DNA of 64,000 nucleotides from Chitinophaga caseinilytica (GTDB lineage Bacteria; Bacteroidota; Bacteroidia; Chitinophagales; Chitinophagaceae). Under the pieces are notes generated by a model. The model saw only the letters and a program-made list of their open reading frames with translations. It was not told where the DNA came from and did no database searches. Shown piece after piece: positions 44,170 through 54,099 of the stretch. The stretch covers positions 4,509,001-4,573,000 of the forward strand of contig NZ_CP150096.1 in NCBI RefSeq assembly GCF_038396765.1, given 5' to 3'. The translations under genes were made by a program, and so were the position numbers. Position 1 is the stretch's first letter; each line of letters opens with the position of its first letter.

Positions 44170-45128
44170 ATGGACGAAAGATTTTCGGGAGGATGGGGCA
44201 TCATCGTGGAAAGAACGGTGAATTGTCCGCGGATGAGCGCCTCGTCCGCATCGATAGTAGCGGCGATGGGGATACGGAGGGTTTCGCAGGCCAGGGAATA
44301 CAATGTTTCGTGTGCAGGGCCCGAAACGAGGTAAACGGCCACCCCGGCCGGAAGTGCCACCAGTTCCGCCCCGATCATCAAACCACTGAGATAATACCAG
44401 TTCTCCACCGGGTCCATGTGCTGCAACAACTGGTTCGTGCGCACCATGAACAACTCGTGCAGCAGATTCCCCGCAAACCCGGCCCTGACACCGGCTTCGA
44501 ACCTTGTACGGCATGCTTCGGGCCCTACATCTCCATGCGCATTGACGGAGGCCGAAAGGATGCTTTCCGTACTCAAAAGGCCGAAAATTTCCCCGGTCAT
44601 AAAAGTCCTGAAACCCGTTACGCGGTGGTTGTTGACCACGATGTGCTTGGGATGCGTCCCGGGCATGAGGAGATATACGTCTTCCGGAATGGCCGGCAGA
44701 AATGCCGCGCACCCAATAGCTTTGGTTTCTTCGCCGCGCATCACGTCGTTATTTCCCGATACGCCGGAAATGAGCAGGAAACGCCCTGCACCATAAGTTT
44801 CCAATCCGGAGCCATCGAGCGGCATGGGCAGCGCACCGTACGGCAATTCCGTCATCCCGATGCTGGAAGTCGCCATCCCTGCAACCATCACGATCTTTCC
44901 CTCCAGGCCGATGCCCGACTTTTCCGCCAGGTTGGTTAAGTGTCCGCGGAGGATCCCGGCATAGAAGCTTTCCCGCTGTCCGCCGACGCTTTGCCATTGC
45001 TGGTAAGTTTTGGCGATGCCGGCATCCGAAGTTTCCTCCGCCACCACGCGCAATCCGTCGAAGCTGACCAGCCGCAGCCGCAGGGTGCTCGTCCCCCAAT
45101 CGCAACTAATGAAATATCTATCGTTCAT
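44166..45128 (-). CDS. dgoK: 2-dehydro-3-deoxygalactonokinase
   Basis: 320 residues of the DgoK family. It phosphorylates 2-keto-3-deoxy-galactonate at C6. CDWGTSTLRLRLV is the N-terminal phosphate-binding motif; VMVAGMATSSIGMTELPY, the LLMPGTHPKHI motif and TGEIFGLLS near residue 150 follow. It is the last gene of the dgoA-dgoD-dgoT-dgoK operon. Its start overlaps the dgoT stop by 11 bases. Confidence 0.95.
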   Translation of the reverse strand: MNDRYFISCDWGTSTLRLRLVSFDGLRVVAEETSDAGIAKTYQQWQSVGGQRESFYAGILRGHLTNLAEKSGIGLEGKIVMVAGMATSSIGMTELPYGALPMPLDGSGLETYGAGRFLLISGVSGNNDVMRGEETKAIGCAAFLPAIPEDVYLLMPGTHPKHIVVNNHRVTGFRTFMTGEIFGLLSTESILSASVNAHGDVGPEACRTRFEAGVRAGFAGNLLHELFMVRTNQLLQHMDPVENWYYLSGLMIGAELVALPAGVAVYLVSGPAHETLYSLACETLRIPIAATIDADEALIRGQFTVLSTMMPHPPENLSSI

Positions 45129-46419
45129 GTTCCGTTATTATCCGTTCAACATTTCCAACCAAAAACAAATACGAGCCCGCGCCCACCAGTCCCAGCACCG
45201 CCACAAAAACCAGCGCAGGCGCAAAATTACCGCCGCTCGCCAGCAGCCCGATCACGATCGGCACCACGATCCCCGCCAATTGCCCGATGAAATTGAAAAC
45301 GCCGCCCGTTAGGTTGATCAGGTGCTTCGGCGCCAGCGTCGACACGAAAATCCAGGTGATGGACGCAAACCCCACGCCGAAAAACGACAGCGACATGAAA
45401 AAGATGATCAGTCCGGGCGTATCAACATAATTGGCGCCCAGGATCGTAGCGGAAACGAGCAACCCGATGATGATGGGCCGTTTGCGCGCCTTGGCCGGAG
45501 AAACGCCTTTTTTCACGAGCCAGTCTGACAGGAACCCCGAGCACAGAATCCCCACGAAAGCCGCCAGGTAAGGCACTGCCGCCCAATATCCCGATTTGAT
45601 GAAATCCATGCCGCGGTAATCCACCAGGTATTTCGGGAACCAGGTCAGGAAAAACCACAACGTCGAATTCACGGCGAACTGGCCGATGTAAATGCCCCAG
45701 AGCTTGCGGTACGACAGCACCGCTTTCAAATCCGCCCAACGGAAAGATTTCTTTTCGCCGGCCTGCTGCTGATCGAGCAATCCGCCGCCGCGCTCGATAT
45801 GCGCGAGCTCCGCTGCGTTCACGCTTTTATGGTCGGCAGGATCGCGGTAGCAAACCCACCAGACCAGCCCCCAAACGATCCCGATCAAGCCCGTCACCAC
45901 AAACAATCCCCGCCACCCGAATTCCAGCTGGATCGTGGAAAGCACCGGCATGAGGAAAGCCAGCCCTAAAAACTGCCCGGAAGTATACACGGCGATCGCC
46001 GAAGCGCGCTCCTGGTCCGGGAACCAGTTGCTCACCACGCGGTTGTTGATGGGAAACGCCGGCGCTTCGAACACGCCCGTGGCCATCCGCAAACCGAACA
46101 AAGTCACGAACCCGCGCGCAAAACCCTGCATGACCGTCGCCAAAGACCATGCGATCAAGCTGAAGGCATACAGCGCGCGCGGCGCGAAACGGTTCACGAG
46201 AATGCCGCCGGGCACCTGGAAGGCGAGGTACGTCCAGCTGAAGGCCGAGAAGATCAGCCCCAATTGTACCGGCGTAAATTTGAATTCCTTATCGATTTCA
46301 GAAGCCGCTACGGCCAGGTTGCTCCGGTCCATGTAGTTGATCACCACATTGACGAACACGAGCAGCAGCACGCGATAGCGGACTTTGGTGGGTGTAACGC
46401 CGGAATTGATCGTTTTCAT
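45118..46419 (-). CDS. dgoT: MFS transporter, D-galactonate/hexuronate (ACS) family
   Basis: 433 residues, 12 membrane helices. NYMDRSNLAVAASEI in helix 1 and the loop motif GGILVNRFAPRALYAFSL are typical of the anion:cation symporter (ACS) MFS family, which includes DgoT and ExuT. With dgoD upstream and dgoK downstream it should import D-galactonate with protons. The start MKTINSG at 46419 is preferred over 46434. Confidence 0.9.
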   Translation of the reverse strand: MKTINSGVTPTKVRYRVLLLVFVNVVINYMDRSNLAVAASEIDKEFKFTPVQLGLIFSAFSWTYLAFQVPGGILVNRFAPRALYAFSLIAWSLATVMQGFARGFVTLFGLRMATGVFEAPAFPINNRVVSNWFPDQERASAIAVYTSGQFLGLAFLMPVLSTIQLEFGWRGLFVVTGLIGIVWGLVWWVCYRDPADHKSVNAAELAHIERGGGLLDQQQAGEKKSFRWADLKAVLSYRKLWGIYIGQFAVNSTLWFFLTWFPKYLVDYRGMDFIKSGYWAAVPYLAAFVGILCSGFLSDWLVKKGVSPAKARKRPIIIGLLVSATILGANYVDTPGLIIFFMSLSFFGVGFASITWIFVSTLAPKHLINLTGGVFNFIGQLAGIVVPIVIGLLASGGNFAPALVFVAVLGLVGAGSYLFLVGNVERIITEHER

Positions 46420-46440
46420 AAAGCGGATGCGCATCGATGT

Positions 46441-47589
46441 TTACCATTCGGCCACACTGCCATCGGTATGCCGCCATACCGGGTTGCGCCAGTTGTGGCC
46501 TTCTTCGGCCATCTTCCTGACGTGAGATTCGTTGATTTCGATGCCCAGACCGGGTTTCGACGGAATATCGACGTACCCGTCGCGGTACTGGAACACGGTT
46601 TTATCGGTGAGATAATCGAGCAGATCGCTGCCCTGGTTGTAGTGGATACCAAGACTTTGCTCCTGGATGAACGCGTTGTGGCAGGTAGCGTCTACCTGCA
46701 GGCAGGCCGCCAGCGCGATAGGGCCCAGCGGACAATGCGGCGCCGCCGCCACATCGAACGCTTCTGCCATGGAGATGATCTTTTTGCATTCGGTGATGCC
46801 GCCGGCATGGGAAACGTCGGGCTGGATGATGTCTGCGTAACCATCCATCAGCAAGGATTTGAACTGCCATTTGGAGAACATCCGCTCGCCGGTGGCGATG
46901 GGGATGGCCACGTGCCGGGCTATTTCGCGGAGGTCTTCGTTGTTTTCGGGCAGCACGGGCTCTTCGATGAACATGGGCCGGAAGGGCTCCAGTTCTTTAG
47001 CGAGGATTTTTGCCATGGGCTTATGTACCCGCCCATGGAAATCGATCCCGATACCGAGGCCGGGGCCGCCCGCCTCCCGCACTGCGGCGATGCGCCGGAT
47101 GGCGGCGTCGATCTTGTCGTAGCTGTCGATGTACTGCAGCTCTTCGGTGGCGTTCATTTTCACGGCCAGGAATCCCTGCTCCGCCATTTTGCGGGCGGCT
47201 TCGCCGACTTCGTTGGGCCGGTCGCCGCCGATCCAGGAATAGACCTTCATACGGTCGCGCGCTTTGCCGCCGAGGAGCTGGTGAACGGGGGCGTTGTAGT
47301 ATTTCCCTTTGATGTCCCACAGGGCCTGGTCGATACCGGCGATGGCGCTCATGAGGATAGGCCCGCCGCGATAGAATCCCGCGCGGTACATCACGTTCCA
47401 GTGGTCTTCGATGTGCAGGGGATCTTTGCCGGTGAGGTATTCCATCAACTCGTCTACCGCGGTTTTTACGGTAGCGGCTTTCCCTTCGATGACGGGCTCT
47501 CCCCATCCCGTGATGCCTTCATCCGTTTCGATTTTAAGGAACAGCCAGCGCGGCGGTACCTGGAAGAGTTCGTAGCTTTTGATTTTCAT
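46441..47589 (-). CDS. dgoD: D-galactonate dehydratase
   Basis: 382 residues, enolase-superfamily enzyme dehydrating D-galactonate to 2-keto-3-deoxy-galactonate. It has VKMNAT (base region), [14 protein letters not shown] and ATGERMFS (metal ligands D-E-E), and the VSHAGGI catalytic His region. The C-terminal [16 protein letters not shown] is characteristic of DgoD. It begins 18 bases after dgoA and ends 22 bases before dgoT. Confidence 0.96.
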   Translation of the reverse strand: MKIKSYELFQVPPRWLFLKIETDEGITGWGEPVIEGKAATVKTAVDELMEYLTGKDPLHIEDHWNVMYRAGFYRGGPILMSAIAGIDQALWDIKGKYYNAPVHQLLGGKARDRMKVYSWIGGDRPNEVGEAARKMAEQGFLAVKMNATEELQYIDSYDKIDAAIRRIAAVREAGGPGLGIGIDFHGRVHKPMAKILAKELEPFRPMFIEEPVLPENNEDLREIARHVAIPIATGERMFSKWQFKSLLMDGYADIIQPDVSHAGGITECKKIISMAEAFDVAAAPHCPLGPIALAACLQVDATCHNAFIQEQSLGIHYNQGSDLLDYLTDKTVFQYRDGYVDIPSKPGLGIEINESHVRKMAEEGHNWRNPVWRHTDGSVAEW

Positions 47590-47607
47590 AACATGCGATA
47601 TGGTGGA

Positions 47608-48231
47608 TCAGGATTGTAATGCGTGGACGAACTGCCTTGACTTTTCCGTCAGTTGCTGCAGATATTCCGGTGTAATGGCCGCTTTGGCGTTGACGAGCGC
47701 GCTGCCGATGCCGAAACCGGCGGCGCCCGCCTTCCGGAATTCCCCGATATTGTCGGGCGTGATGCCGCCCGTTGGCAGGAGGTGCATTTTGGGCAGCGGC
47801 GCGGAAATATCCCTGATGTAAGCGGGAGATGTGGCCGGGAATACCTTGATCATATCCGCACCCTGCTTCCAGGCCGCGTAAACCTCCGTAGCCGTGTACG
47901 CCCCGGGAATGCTCACGATCCCCAGTTCGCGGGCGGTTTCGATCACCGATGGTTCGAGGATGGGAGAGAGGATGAACTTTGCACCAGCGGCGGCGGCTTC
48001 GCGGGCCGTGGGTGCTTCCAGGACGGTGCCGGCGCCGATGATCATTTTATCGCCCATTTTTGCGGACACTTCGCGGATAACGTGTAGCGGATCTTCGGAG
48101 TTCATCGTCACTTCCAGCAGGCGGATCCCGCCGGCATACATGGCTTCCGCAAGCGGGAGCACGTTTTCCGGCTTCACGCCGCGCACAATGGCGATGATCC
48201 TGTGCTCGAGGATGTGGGATAGTACTGACAT
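47608..48231 (-). CDS. dgoA: 2-dehydro-3-deoxy-6-phosphogalactonate aldolase (KDPG aldolase family)
   Basis: 207 residues. A class I aldolase of the KDPG/KDPGal family that splits the phosphorylated intermediate into pyruvate and glyceraldehyde-3-phosphate. IIAIVRG at the N-terminus, LEVTMNS with the catalytic Glu, MIKVFPA with the Schiff-base Lys, and LLPTGGIT for phosphate binding. The start at 48231 is preferred over 48273. It leads the operon, with no regulator gene adjacent. Confidence 0.92.
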   Translation of the reverse strand: MSVLSHILEHRIIAIVRGVKPENVLPLAEAMYAGGIRLLEVTMNSEDPLHVIREVSAKMGDKMIIGAGTVLEAPTAREAAAAGAKFILSPILEPSVIETARELGIVSIPGAYTATEVYAAWKQGADMIKVFPATSPAYIRDISAPLPKMHLLPTGGITPDNIGEFRKAGAAGFGIGSALVNAKAAITPEYLQQLTEKSRQFVHALQS

Positions 48232-48332
48232 GGAATTTTCGGGCTTGTGTTGCAGTAAGTAAGATAAAAACAAATAAGTGTATTTTCAACGTTTTTCATC
48301 TCCCTACCCGCAACGGCCCTTTTCCCCAAATA

Positions 48333-48369
48333 AAAAATCCGCGCCGGCTGCTAAGCTGGCGCGGATTTG
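48333..48369 (-). terminator. Rho-independent terminator of the metalloprotease-like gene
   Basis: AAATCCGCGCC / GGCGCGGATTT arms around a 12-base loop, followed by Ts on the minus strand, 15 bases after the stop. Confidence 0.8.
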
Positions 48370-48383
48370 AAATCTCCCGGTCA

Positions 48384-49373
48384 TTAATGACCGCCCAATA
48401 AAAACACGCTATCCCCGTAGAACCCGGATGTATTGAGAAAGCCCGTCACAGCTTTCATATCGGCATAATTCAGGGAGATGATCTCGCGGAGGGCCTTTTT
48501 CTTGTCTTTCGCCTGTTCATAATAGGCCTTGCTGATCGCGTATCCCATGAAATAGCCCAGGTCGCCCACGGCTACCTTATTGCCATTGTACAGCCAGTTC
48601 GAATAATCTTCGGAATACATTTCTTTCTGGAACTGCGCTTTCAGTTCGGGCAAATGTTTGTTGCCATACAGGATATAGGAATGGGTGAGGGGCTCACCGA
48701 TCACCAGTTCCGTCACGAAATCGCAGGCGCCTTCGTAAATGCATTGCCCGAGGAGGGACTTCCCTTCGGTGGATTGCTGCGTATGCACGTATTCATGGAC
48801 GGAAACGGGGATGATGTTGTTCGTTTCCTTCGACTGGAAGAAATTGGCCAGCCGTTTATCCGGGAACTCCGACACATCGGTGTATTTGTTGCCCATGGTG
48901 ATTTCCGTGCCGATGAGCGCCGTGGAATCGATGGCCACGCCGGCGGCGCGGATGGCCGTGATGGAGAAATACATGTTGGCCGGCCGCAGTTCCGGGTACA
49001 GTTCCCGGAATTTTTCGATGTATTGCTGGATGACGGGCACCTGGGGCTGCACCTGCATCGTGTTCGGACGGATAGACGCCCAGAATTTCGGGTATTTGCG
49101 GATGGTTTCCACGAGCTTGCGCGCGTCGAAGTTCCGGAGCTGCATGAAACGCTTCAGCCCGGCGGTCCCCTTGTCGATATACAAAACCTGCATGATCCCG
49201 ACCTGGCGCTCAGCGTCCTGCGTAGCCTGCACGCTGTCGAAAGCCGTCCAGAAATGTGCGATATCGGAAGTAAATACGTTGTCTGATCGCTGTGCGGAAA
49301 CTTTACCGGCTCCCGTCCCTAAAATCACGGAAAAGGCCAGCAGGAAAGGGTTACGAAAAATGAATCTACTCAA
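48384..49373 (-). CDS. Exported zincin-type metalloprotease-like protein (DUF2268-like)
   Basis: 329 residues. Signal peptide ends near KVSAQ (28). HEYVHTQQ supplies two zinc-binding His in an HExxH arrangement, and EGACDFVTELVIGE downstream can give the third ligand Glu, a layout seen in DUF2268 and GldB-related proteins. The N-terminal part is helical. The target is unknown; it probably acts in the periplasm or at the cell surface. It stands alone with its own terminator. Confidence 0.72.
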   Translation of the reverse strand: MSRFIFRNPFLLAFSVILGTGAGKVSAQRSDNVFTSDIAHFWTAFDSVQATQDAERQVGIMQVLYIDKGTAGLKRFMQLRNFDARKLVETIRKYPKFWASIRPNTMQVQPQVPVIQQYIEKFRELYPELRPANMYFSITAIRAAGVAIDSTALIGTEITMGNKYTDVSEFPDKRLANFFQSKETNNIIPVSVHEYVHTQQSTEGKSLLGQCIYEGACDFVTELVIGEPLTHSYILYGNKHLPELKAQFQKEMYSEDYSNWLYNGNKVAVGDLGYFMGYAISKAYYEQAKDKKKALREIISLNYADMKAVTGFLNTSGFYGDSVFLLGGH

Positions 49374-49475
49374 TTGGCATGGATTTATTTGGATCGGATG
49401 TTGGGCAGGGGCGCGGCGTCCCGCTTTTCCCGGTGGCTAATTTACCGTATTATTGGCATCTGACAACACCCGATC

Positions 49476-49601
49476 ATGACCACTTCCGATCCCATTCTGT
49501 CATTTCTTTCCGCATACAACGGTCCCGTCCGCGAAAACGCGCTGCGGCTGCGGGAAATCATCCTTTCCATGCTGCCCGGCGTCACCGAACAGGCCCCATA
49601 A
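49476..49601 (+). pseudogene. Truncated DUF1801 gene, N-terminal 41 codons
   Basis: ATG at 49476, 41 codons, stop TAA at 49599. The translation MTTSDPILSFLSAYNGPVRE continues ALRLREIILSMLPGVTEQAP, the usual start of DUF1801 proteins. The conserved core (WGxPxY) that follows in intact members, as in the gene at 36248, is missing. The stop runs directly into a hairpin terminator of the opposite gene. Confidence 0.7.
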
Positions 49602-49637
49602 AAAACCGGCCCCGCAAAAATTGCAGAGCCGGCCTGG
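49602..49637 (-). terminator. Hairpin terminator of the choice-of-anchor lipoprotein
   Basis: Minus strand GGCCGGCTCTGCAA / TTGCGGGGCCGG (imperfect) with a T-run after it, about 20 bases past the stop. It directly follows the DUF1801 fragment on the plus strand. Confidence 0.65.
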
Positions 49638-49655
49638 TCAATAAAACGATGGATA

Positions 49656-51173
49656 TCAGTTTTTCGGTGTAAATATTTTCACGACGCCGTCGTCTTCGCT
49701 GCTCACGATGAGGAGGCTCTTTTTCGTAGGACTATCCTTCGCCGGTACAAACAACACACCTTCGGGCGCATCGCCCACTTTCAGGATGTTGAGGAATTGC
49801 GGACTGATGGGGTTGGTCACGTCGTACACAGCCACCGCGTCTACACGCTCCATGCCTACGAACGCAACGGTTTTCTTGCCCATCACGCCCAGCGCGATGC
49901 CTTCCGGTTCGATGCTTTTATCGTCGCTGCGGCCATCTTCATAAATGCCGGCTTCTTTGGCTTTCACGTCCAGTTCGTTTTTGCTGTCGAACAGTTGTGC
50001 GCCGGTGTTGCCGTTCCAAACGGAAAAGGAACGGGCGCCGAAGGAATAAAGCGCCTCGTACAGTCCGTCGCCGTTAGCATCGCCGAGGGTTTTGGTAACG
50101 TTGAGGCGGCCCAGCACGGCATCCGCTTTCAGCGCGGCAGCATCGGGGAATACGGCAGGGTCGAGGGAAATGGATTTGATGCGCTTGTTTTCGGCATACG
50201 CGTCCCACTCGCGGACGTCTCCTTCGTTGGCGGTGAACAGGTGCGGCACGCCGCCATTCACGAGCACGGCGATGGCATCGGGCTGGTACATGCCTTTCAC
50301 GGGCCATTTTTTGAAGGTAACGCCACCGTCGCTGTCAGACAGGTCCACGGCATTGGCGTCTGTATTGTAATCCTTGAATCCCAGCGGAAAAATGTCGGTA
50401 ATGGTTTTCGCCGCGAGATCGATTTTCGCGATGGCGTTGTTTTCCTGCAGCGTTACCCAGGCGGTTTTGGAATCCGGGGCAACGGTGATGTATTCCGGCT
50501 CGATGCCTGCGGTGAAAGTACTGCCGGCAGGCCCGAAGTTGCGGAATCCCTTAGCGGCAAGCGTCGCTTCCTGCGCGGCAAAACCGCTGAAATCGAGGTG
50601 CGTGGCGGTATAGTTGTTTTCTATGTTGATGATGGTCACGGTACCTGCGGGATCGGCGGAGTAATCGGTAGCGGGCTCGCCTTCGTTGGCAGTCAGGATG
50701 AGCTTACCGTCGGGCGAAAACGTCACCATATCGGGCAGTGCACCGGTAGGGATGGTTTTGATGAGGGAAAGGTCGGAAGTGCTGAACACGTCTACCCGGC
50801 CGGCCAACGTTTTGTTCGTAGCCTCGATGGCGGCAGCCAATTTACCGTTGCTTACGGCCAGACTGTTCACGTTTCCGCCGTTGGTGAGGATATCCTTTTT
50901 CAGGTCGGTGATTTTGGAGGGATCGGTGAGGTCGAGCACCTTGATCATGTTGGTGCCGTCGTTCTTCACCACGAAGAGGCGTTTGGTGGCGGGATCGTAG
51001 GCGCTGATTTCGGCGGCGCCGGCTTCGCCGATGTCGATAGACCCGATTTCCGCGAATGAGGATGGATCTTCGGTAATTTCGGTCCCGGGGTCATTCTTCA
51101 CATCGTCTTTCGAACAGGCGGCCAATGCCGTCATAGCCGCGATGGGCAAAATGTACTTGATTTTCGTGCGCAT
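49656..51173 (-). CDS. Choice-of-anchor I family beta-propeller lipoprotein
   Basis: 505 residues. Lipoprotein signal with Cys20 (ALAACSKDD). The body is repeated beta-propeller-like sequence: VKNDGTNMIKVLDLTDPSKI, VTFSPDGKLILTANEGEP, GIEPEYITVAPDSKTAWVTLQ, HLFTANEGDVREWDAYAE. These repeats are characteristic of the choice-of-anchor I family, exposed proteins of unknown function sometimes tied to phytase-like or phosphatase proteins. It has its own terminator. Confidence 0.88.
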   Translation of the reverse strand: MRTKIKYILPIAAMTALAACSKDDVKNDPGTEITEDPSSFAEIGSIDIGEAGAAEISAYDPATKRLFVVKNDGTNMIKVLDLTDPSKITDLKKDILTNGGNVNSLAVSNGKLAAAIEATNKTLAGRVDVFSTSDLSLIKTIPTGALPDMVTFSPDGKLILTANEGEPATDYSADPAGTVTIINIENNYTATHLDFSGFAAQEATLAAKGFRNFGPAGSTFTAGIEPEYITVAPDSKTAWVTLQENNAIAKIDLAAKTITDIFPLGFKDYNTDANAVDLSDSDGGVTFKKWPVKGMYQPDAIAVLVNGGVPHLFTANEGDVREWDAYAENKRIKSISLDPAVFPDAAALKADAVLGRLNVTKTLGDANGDGLYEALYSFGARSFSVWNGNTGAQLFDSKNELDVKAKEAGIYEDGRSDDKSIEPEGIALGVMGKKTVAFVGMERVDAVAVYDVTNPISPQFLNILKVGDAPEGVLFVPAKDSPTKKSLLIVSSEDDGVVKIFTPKN

Positions 51174-51268
51174 GTATCAGATAGGTTTTATACCGCGCAA
51201 GAGTAGGGAAGATGTATGACCGCGATGTAAACCGCAGGTTATGATATTGTTACCAAAGGCAGTCTGGT

Positions 51269-51922
51269 TTAGATCTGCTTTTCGGTCCACGCTTTGGTGG
51301 CGGCGGTCAGCAGTGAAATGACGTCGGTTTTGCCGGCTTTGAACGAATGGTCTGCCCCTTCGAATTTCTCGAGCGTGGCCGTGGGGAGCGATTTGCAGAC
51401 GGAAGCGATCATGTCCCAGGTAGCCAGCGTGTCTTTCGAACCTTGCAGGAACAGCATGGGAATGTGGATGTGGTGGAGATGTTCGGCACGGTCGATGGAG
51501 GGTTTACCGGCGGGGTGGAGCGGAAATCCGAAGAAAACGATCCCTTTCACCAGTGCATCCGGGTGGGTGGAAATGTATTGGGACGTCATTCTGCCGCCGA
51601 AAGATTTGCCGCTGGCGAACAGGGGGATCCCCGGCGCGAGGGTGCCCGCTTTTTCGATGGCCGCCGCAATGGCTGCCTGCGCCACCGCCGGCGAATCGGG
51701 CCGTTTCTTCTGCTGCTCCGTAAATGGGAAATTGAACCGCAGCGTAGCGATGCCGGCTTTGGACAACGATTCCGCGAGAGCTTCCATGAACGGATGGTCC
51801 ATGCCAGCACCCGCGCCATGCGCCAGCGTCATCACGCACACCGGGTTCGCGGGAGAAACATATTTTGCCGAAACCTTGCCGATCTCCGGCGAAACCTTTA
51901 TCTGTAAGGATTTTGTGCTCAT
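51269..51922 (-). CDS. Alpha/beta-hydrolase, TEX30/KANL3 type
   Basis: 217-residue cytoplasmic protein. TLAHGAGAGMDHPFM is the family's N-terminal oxyanion motif, GKSFGGRMTS is the nucleophile elbow (Ser), GSKDTLATWD gives Asp, and GADHSF gives His. This is a dienelactone-hydrolase-like group of unknown substrate. It stands alone between two minus-strand genes. Confidence 0.88.
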   Translation of the reverse strand: MSTKSLQIKVSPEIGKVSAKYVSPANPVCVMTLAHGAGAGMDHPFMEALAESLSKAGIATLRFNFPFTEQQKKRPDSPAVAQAAIAAAIEKAGTLAPGIPLFASGKSFGGRMTSQYISTHPDALVKGIVFFGFPLHPAGKPSIDRAEHLHHIHIPMLFLQGSKDTLATWDMIASVCKSLPTATLEKFEGADHSFKAGKTDVISLLTAATKAWTEKQI

Positions 51923-51963
51923 AACCGTAAAATTACATCATCTCATCAAAACGAAATACCCCG

Positions 51964-53907
51964 TCAAACCTGCAATTCAATGTTGACAGCCGTTCCCGCA
52001 CCGGGCGACGAGTCAATGTCCAGCCGGCCCTTCATGTACTGTACCCTCGACCGGATGTTCGACAACCCGATCCCTCCGGCAGCGGCATTCATATCGAACC
52101 CGCGGCCATTATCTTCCGCCGTGATATAGAACATATGTTCTTCGTGGATGCATTGCAGCAGGATTTTACTCGCTCTTCCATGGCGTATCGCGTTCGACAA
52201 CACCTCCTGCACGATGCGGTAAATATTGGCCTGCGCGGTGTGCGGCAAATCGCCGCCGGGGCCCGACCATTGGAATTCAATTTCCAGTTCTTCGTTCGCC
52301 AGCCCGTCGCACAGGTCGGTGATCGCCGAGCGGAGGCCCACTTTCAGGAGGCTTTCCGGCATCATATTATGCGCGATGCGCCGCAATTCGGACATGGAAT
52401 CTTCGAGGAGGTACATTACTTCGTCCAGCTGCCCGTTAACCTGCTTCTTCTGTTGCCCTGCCAGCTTGATGCGGATCCCCGCCAGGGAGCCGCCCAGACC
52501 GTCGTGCAGATCGCGCGCCAGGCGGCGGCGCTCCTTTTCTTCCCCTTCCAGTAAGGCATTCGCCACTTTCAATTCCTGCCGCTGTTCGATTTCCTTCACC
52601 TGCTGGCGCGCCTGCTTCTTGCTGGTCCGGTAAAACACGATCAGCGACAGCGTAGCCACCAGCAACAGCAATCCCGCTACGCCCAGCAGCCCGTTCCAGA
52701 GGCGCTGGTTCTTTTGGGTCATAAGCGCGTCCTGTTTTTCGGCCTGCAACTGGATGATGCGTTTCTCCTTTTCGGCGGTATTGTATTTGGTTTCTATCCG
52801 GGCGATGTCGGTCTTCATTTTTTCGGGGTAGGTGCTGTCGCGCTCGTCGCTATAGCGTTGCAGCCATTCATGCGCTTTGGGGATATTGCCCATTTTCTCG
52901 TACGTTTTCGCCATACTTTGGAAATACAGCATCCGGTTGCCATCGAGGTTCACGGGTATTTCGTCGATCGCTTTTTGCAGGGTTTCCAATGCCTCGCCAT
53001 AATGCCCCATGTCGTGCTGGATCTTATACTGCATGAACCGCAGTTCGGCAGACTTGTAGGTTTTATCCATTTTTTCGGCCAGCAGGATGCCGCGCCGCGC
53101 GTGGAACAGCCCTTGTTCCCAGGCTTTTGCGGCATGGCAATATTTGATAGCGGCGATGTGGTAATCGATATTGAACTCGGATGCAGGATAGGGCCGTAAC
53201 AGTTCCCCGGCGCGGTCGATCATGATTTTGGCCTGCGCGAGGCTGTCCATATAGCAATAGTTATTGGCGGCGTAGAGCGTTGTCGTGAGCCGGTCGTGCA
53301 TATTGGGTGAGCTTCTGGCGTAACATTCGAAACTTTTGTCGAAGTAAACAGCCGCCTTCCCATATTCCTGGATATTCATGAAGATCATCCCCACATCCGT
53401 ATAATAACTCCCGACCCGTGCTGTCTCGCCCGCTTTCTCCGCCAGGGGGATGGATTTGGTGATGATGAGATGCACCATTTCGGATTCATTGTCTTTCCGT
53501 TGATAGATGGCCCCCATGTTCCGCCAGGCCCGGGCCTGGTAAACGTAACTTTCTTTCGTGAGGAACTGGCTGAACCGGTTGGCGGATTCCTCATACAACG
53601 CCAAAGCCCGGTCGTAGTCCAGGTCGAAGTAAAACCCCGCTTCGAAAAATGTGCCCATGGCCTGGAGGTATCCGTTTTGCCCGGCGAGGCGTTTCCCCAG
53701 CTCCAGGTGCTGGCGGGAGCGGGCGGTGTCCGAATACGACCAGAAGTCGGACAACTGGAAGCTGGCACAGGCGCGGATACTGTCGTTCGCACCGTTTTTC
53801 TCCAGCTGGAGCAGACTGTCCACATATCGTGTTTCGTTGACCACCGGCTGCGCTGAAGCGACGAAGGCGACAAGGGTTAAAAGAAAAGTGAAAAAGCTTG
53901 TTTTCAT
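51964..53907 (-). CDS. TPR sensor histidine kinase (HisKA_3)
   Basis: 647 residues. Signal peptide ends at ASAQ (20). A periplasmic run of tetratricopeptide-like helices covers about 30-370, then a coiled coil, one membrane helix (GLLGVAGLLLLVATLSLIVF), and a HisKA_3 domain with phosphoacceptor His468 in ARDLHDGLGGSLAGI. A HATPase_c domain ends the protein (EVLSNAIRHG, GGIGLSNIRSR). The usual partner is a NarL-type regulator. None is adjacent; orphan candidates lie at 17270 and 33585. Confidence 0.92.
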   Translation of the reverse strand: MKTSFFTFLLTLVAFVASAQPVVNETRYVDSLLQLEKNGANDSIRACASFQLSDFWSYSDTARSRQHLELGKRLAGQNGYLQAMGTFFEAGFYFDLDYDRALALYEESANRFSQFLTKESYVYQARAWRNMGAIYQRKDNESEMVHLIITKSIPLAEKAGETARVGSYYTDVGMIFMNIQEYGKAAVYFDKSFECYARSSPNMHDRLTTTLYAANNYCYMDSLAQAKIMIDRAGELLRPYPASEFNIDYHIAAIKYCHAAKAWEQGLFHARRGILLAEKMDKTYKSAELRFMQYKIQHDMGHYGEALETLQKAIDEIPVNLDGNRMLYFQSMAKTYEKMGNIPKAHEWLQRYSDERDSTYPEKMKTDIARIETKYNTAEKEKRIIQLQAEKQDALMTQKNQRLWNGLLGVAGLLLLVATLSLIVFYRTSKKQARQQVKEIEQRQELKVANALLEGEEKERRRLARDLHDGLGGSLAGIRIKLAGQQKKQVNGQLDEVMYLLEDSMSELRRIAHNMMPESLLKVGLRSAITDLCDGLANEELEIEFQWSGPGGDLPHTAQANIYRIVQEVLSNAIRHGRASKILLQCIHEEHMFYITAEDNGRGFDMNAAAGGIGLSNIRSRVQYMKGRLDIDSSPGAGTAVNIELQV

Positions 53908-54044
53908 ATAGTCGGGCTGCTGCAAAATGATGGCCCCGGGCATATGGTCCCAGATGCTGCATGGTTTTAATGATCGGAGGTTAAAAATACCGATGTTTGG
54001 GTAGAAAACAATCGCCGGGAAATTTGGGTTGGGGCTGGATAAGA

Positions 54045-54077
54045 AAAGCCGCAGGGCCGGCGGGCCCGTGCGGCTTT
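54045..54077 (-). terminator. Rho-independent terminator of the oxidoreductase gene
   Basis: AAAGCCGCA / TGCGGCTTT arms around a GC-rich 15-base loop that can itself pair. T-rich on the minus strand. Confidence 0.65.
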
Positions 54078-54099
54078 CTGGAGTTATTCGTTGCAGGTA

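Noticed and set aside
46264..47619. 451-codon plus-strand ORF over dgoD
   Set aside because: Antisense to dgoD and dgoT; no motifs.
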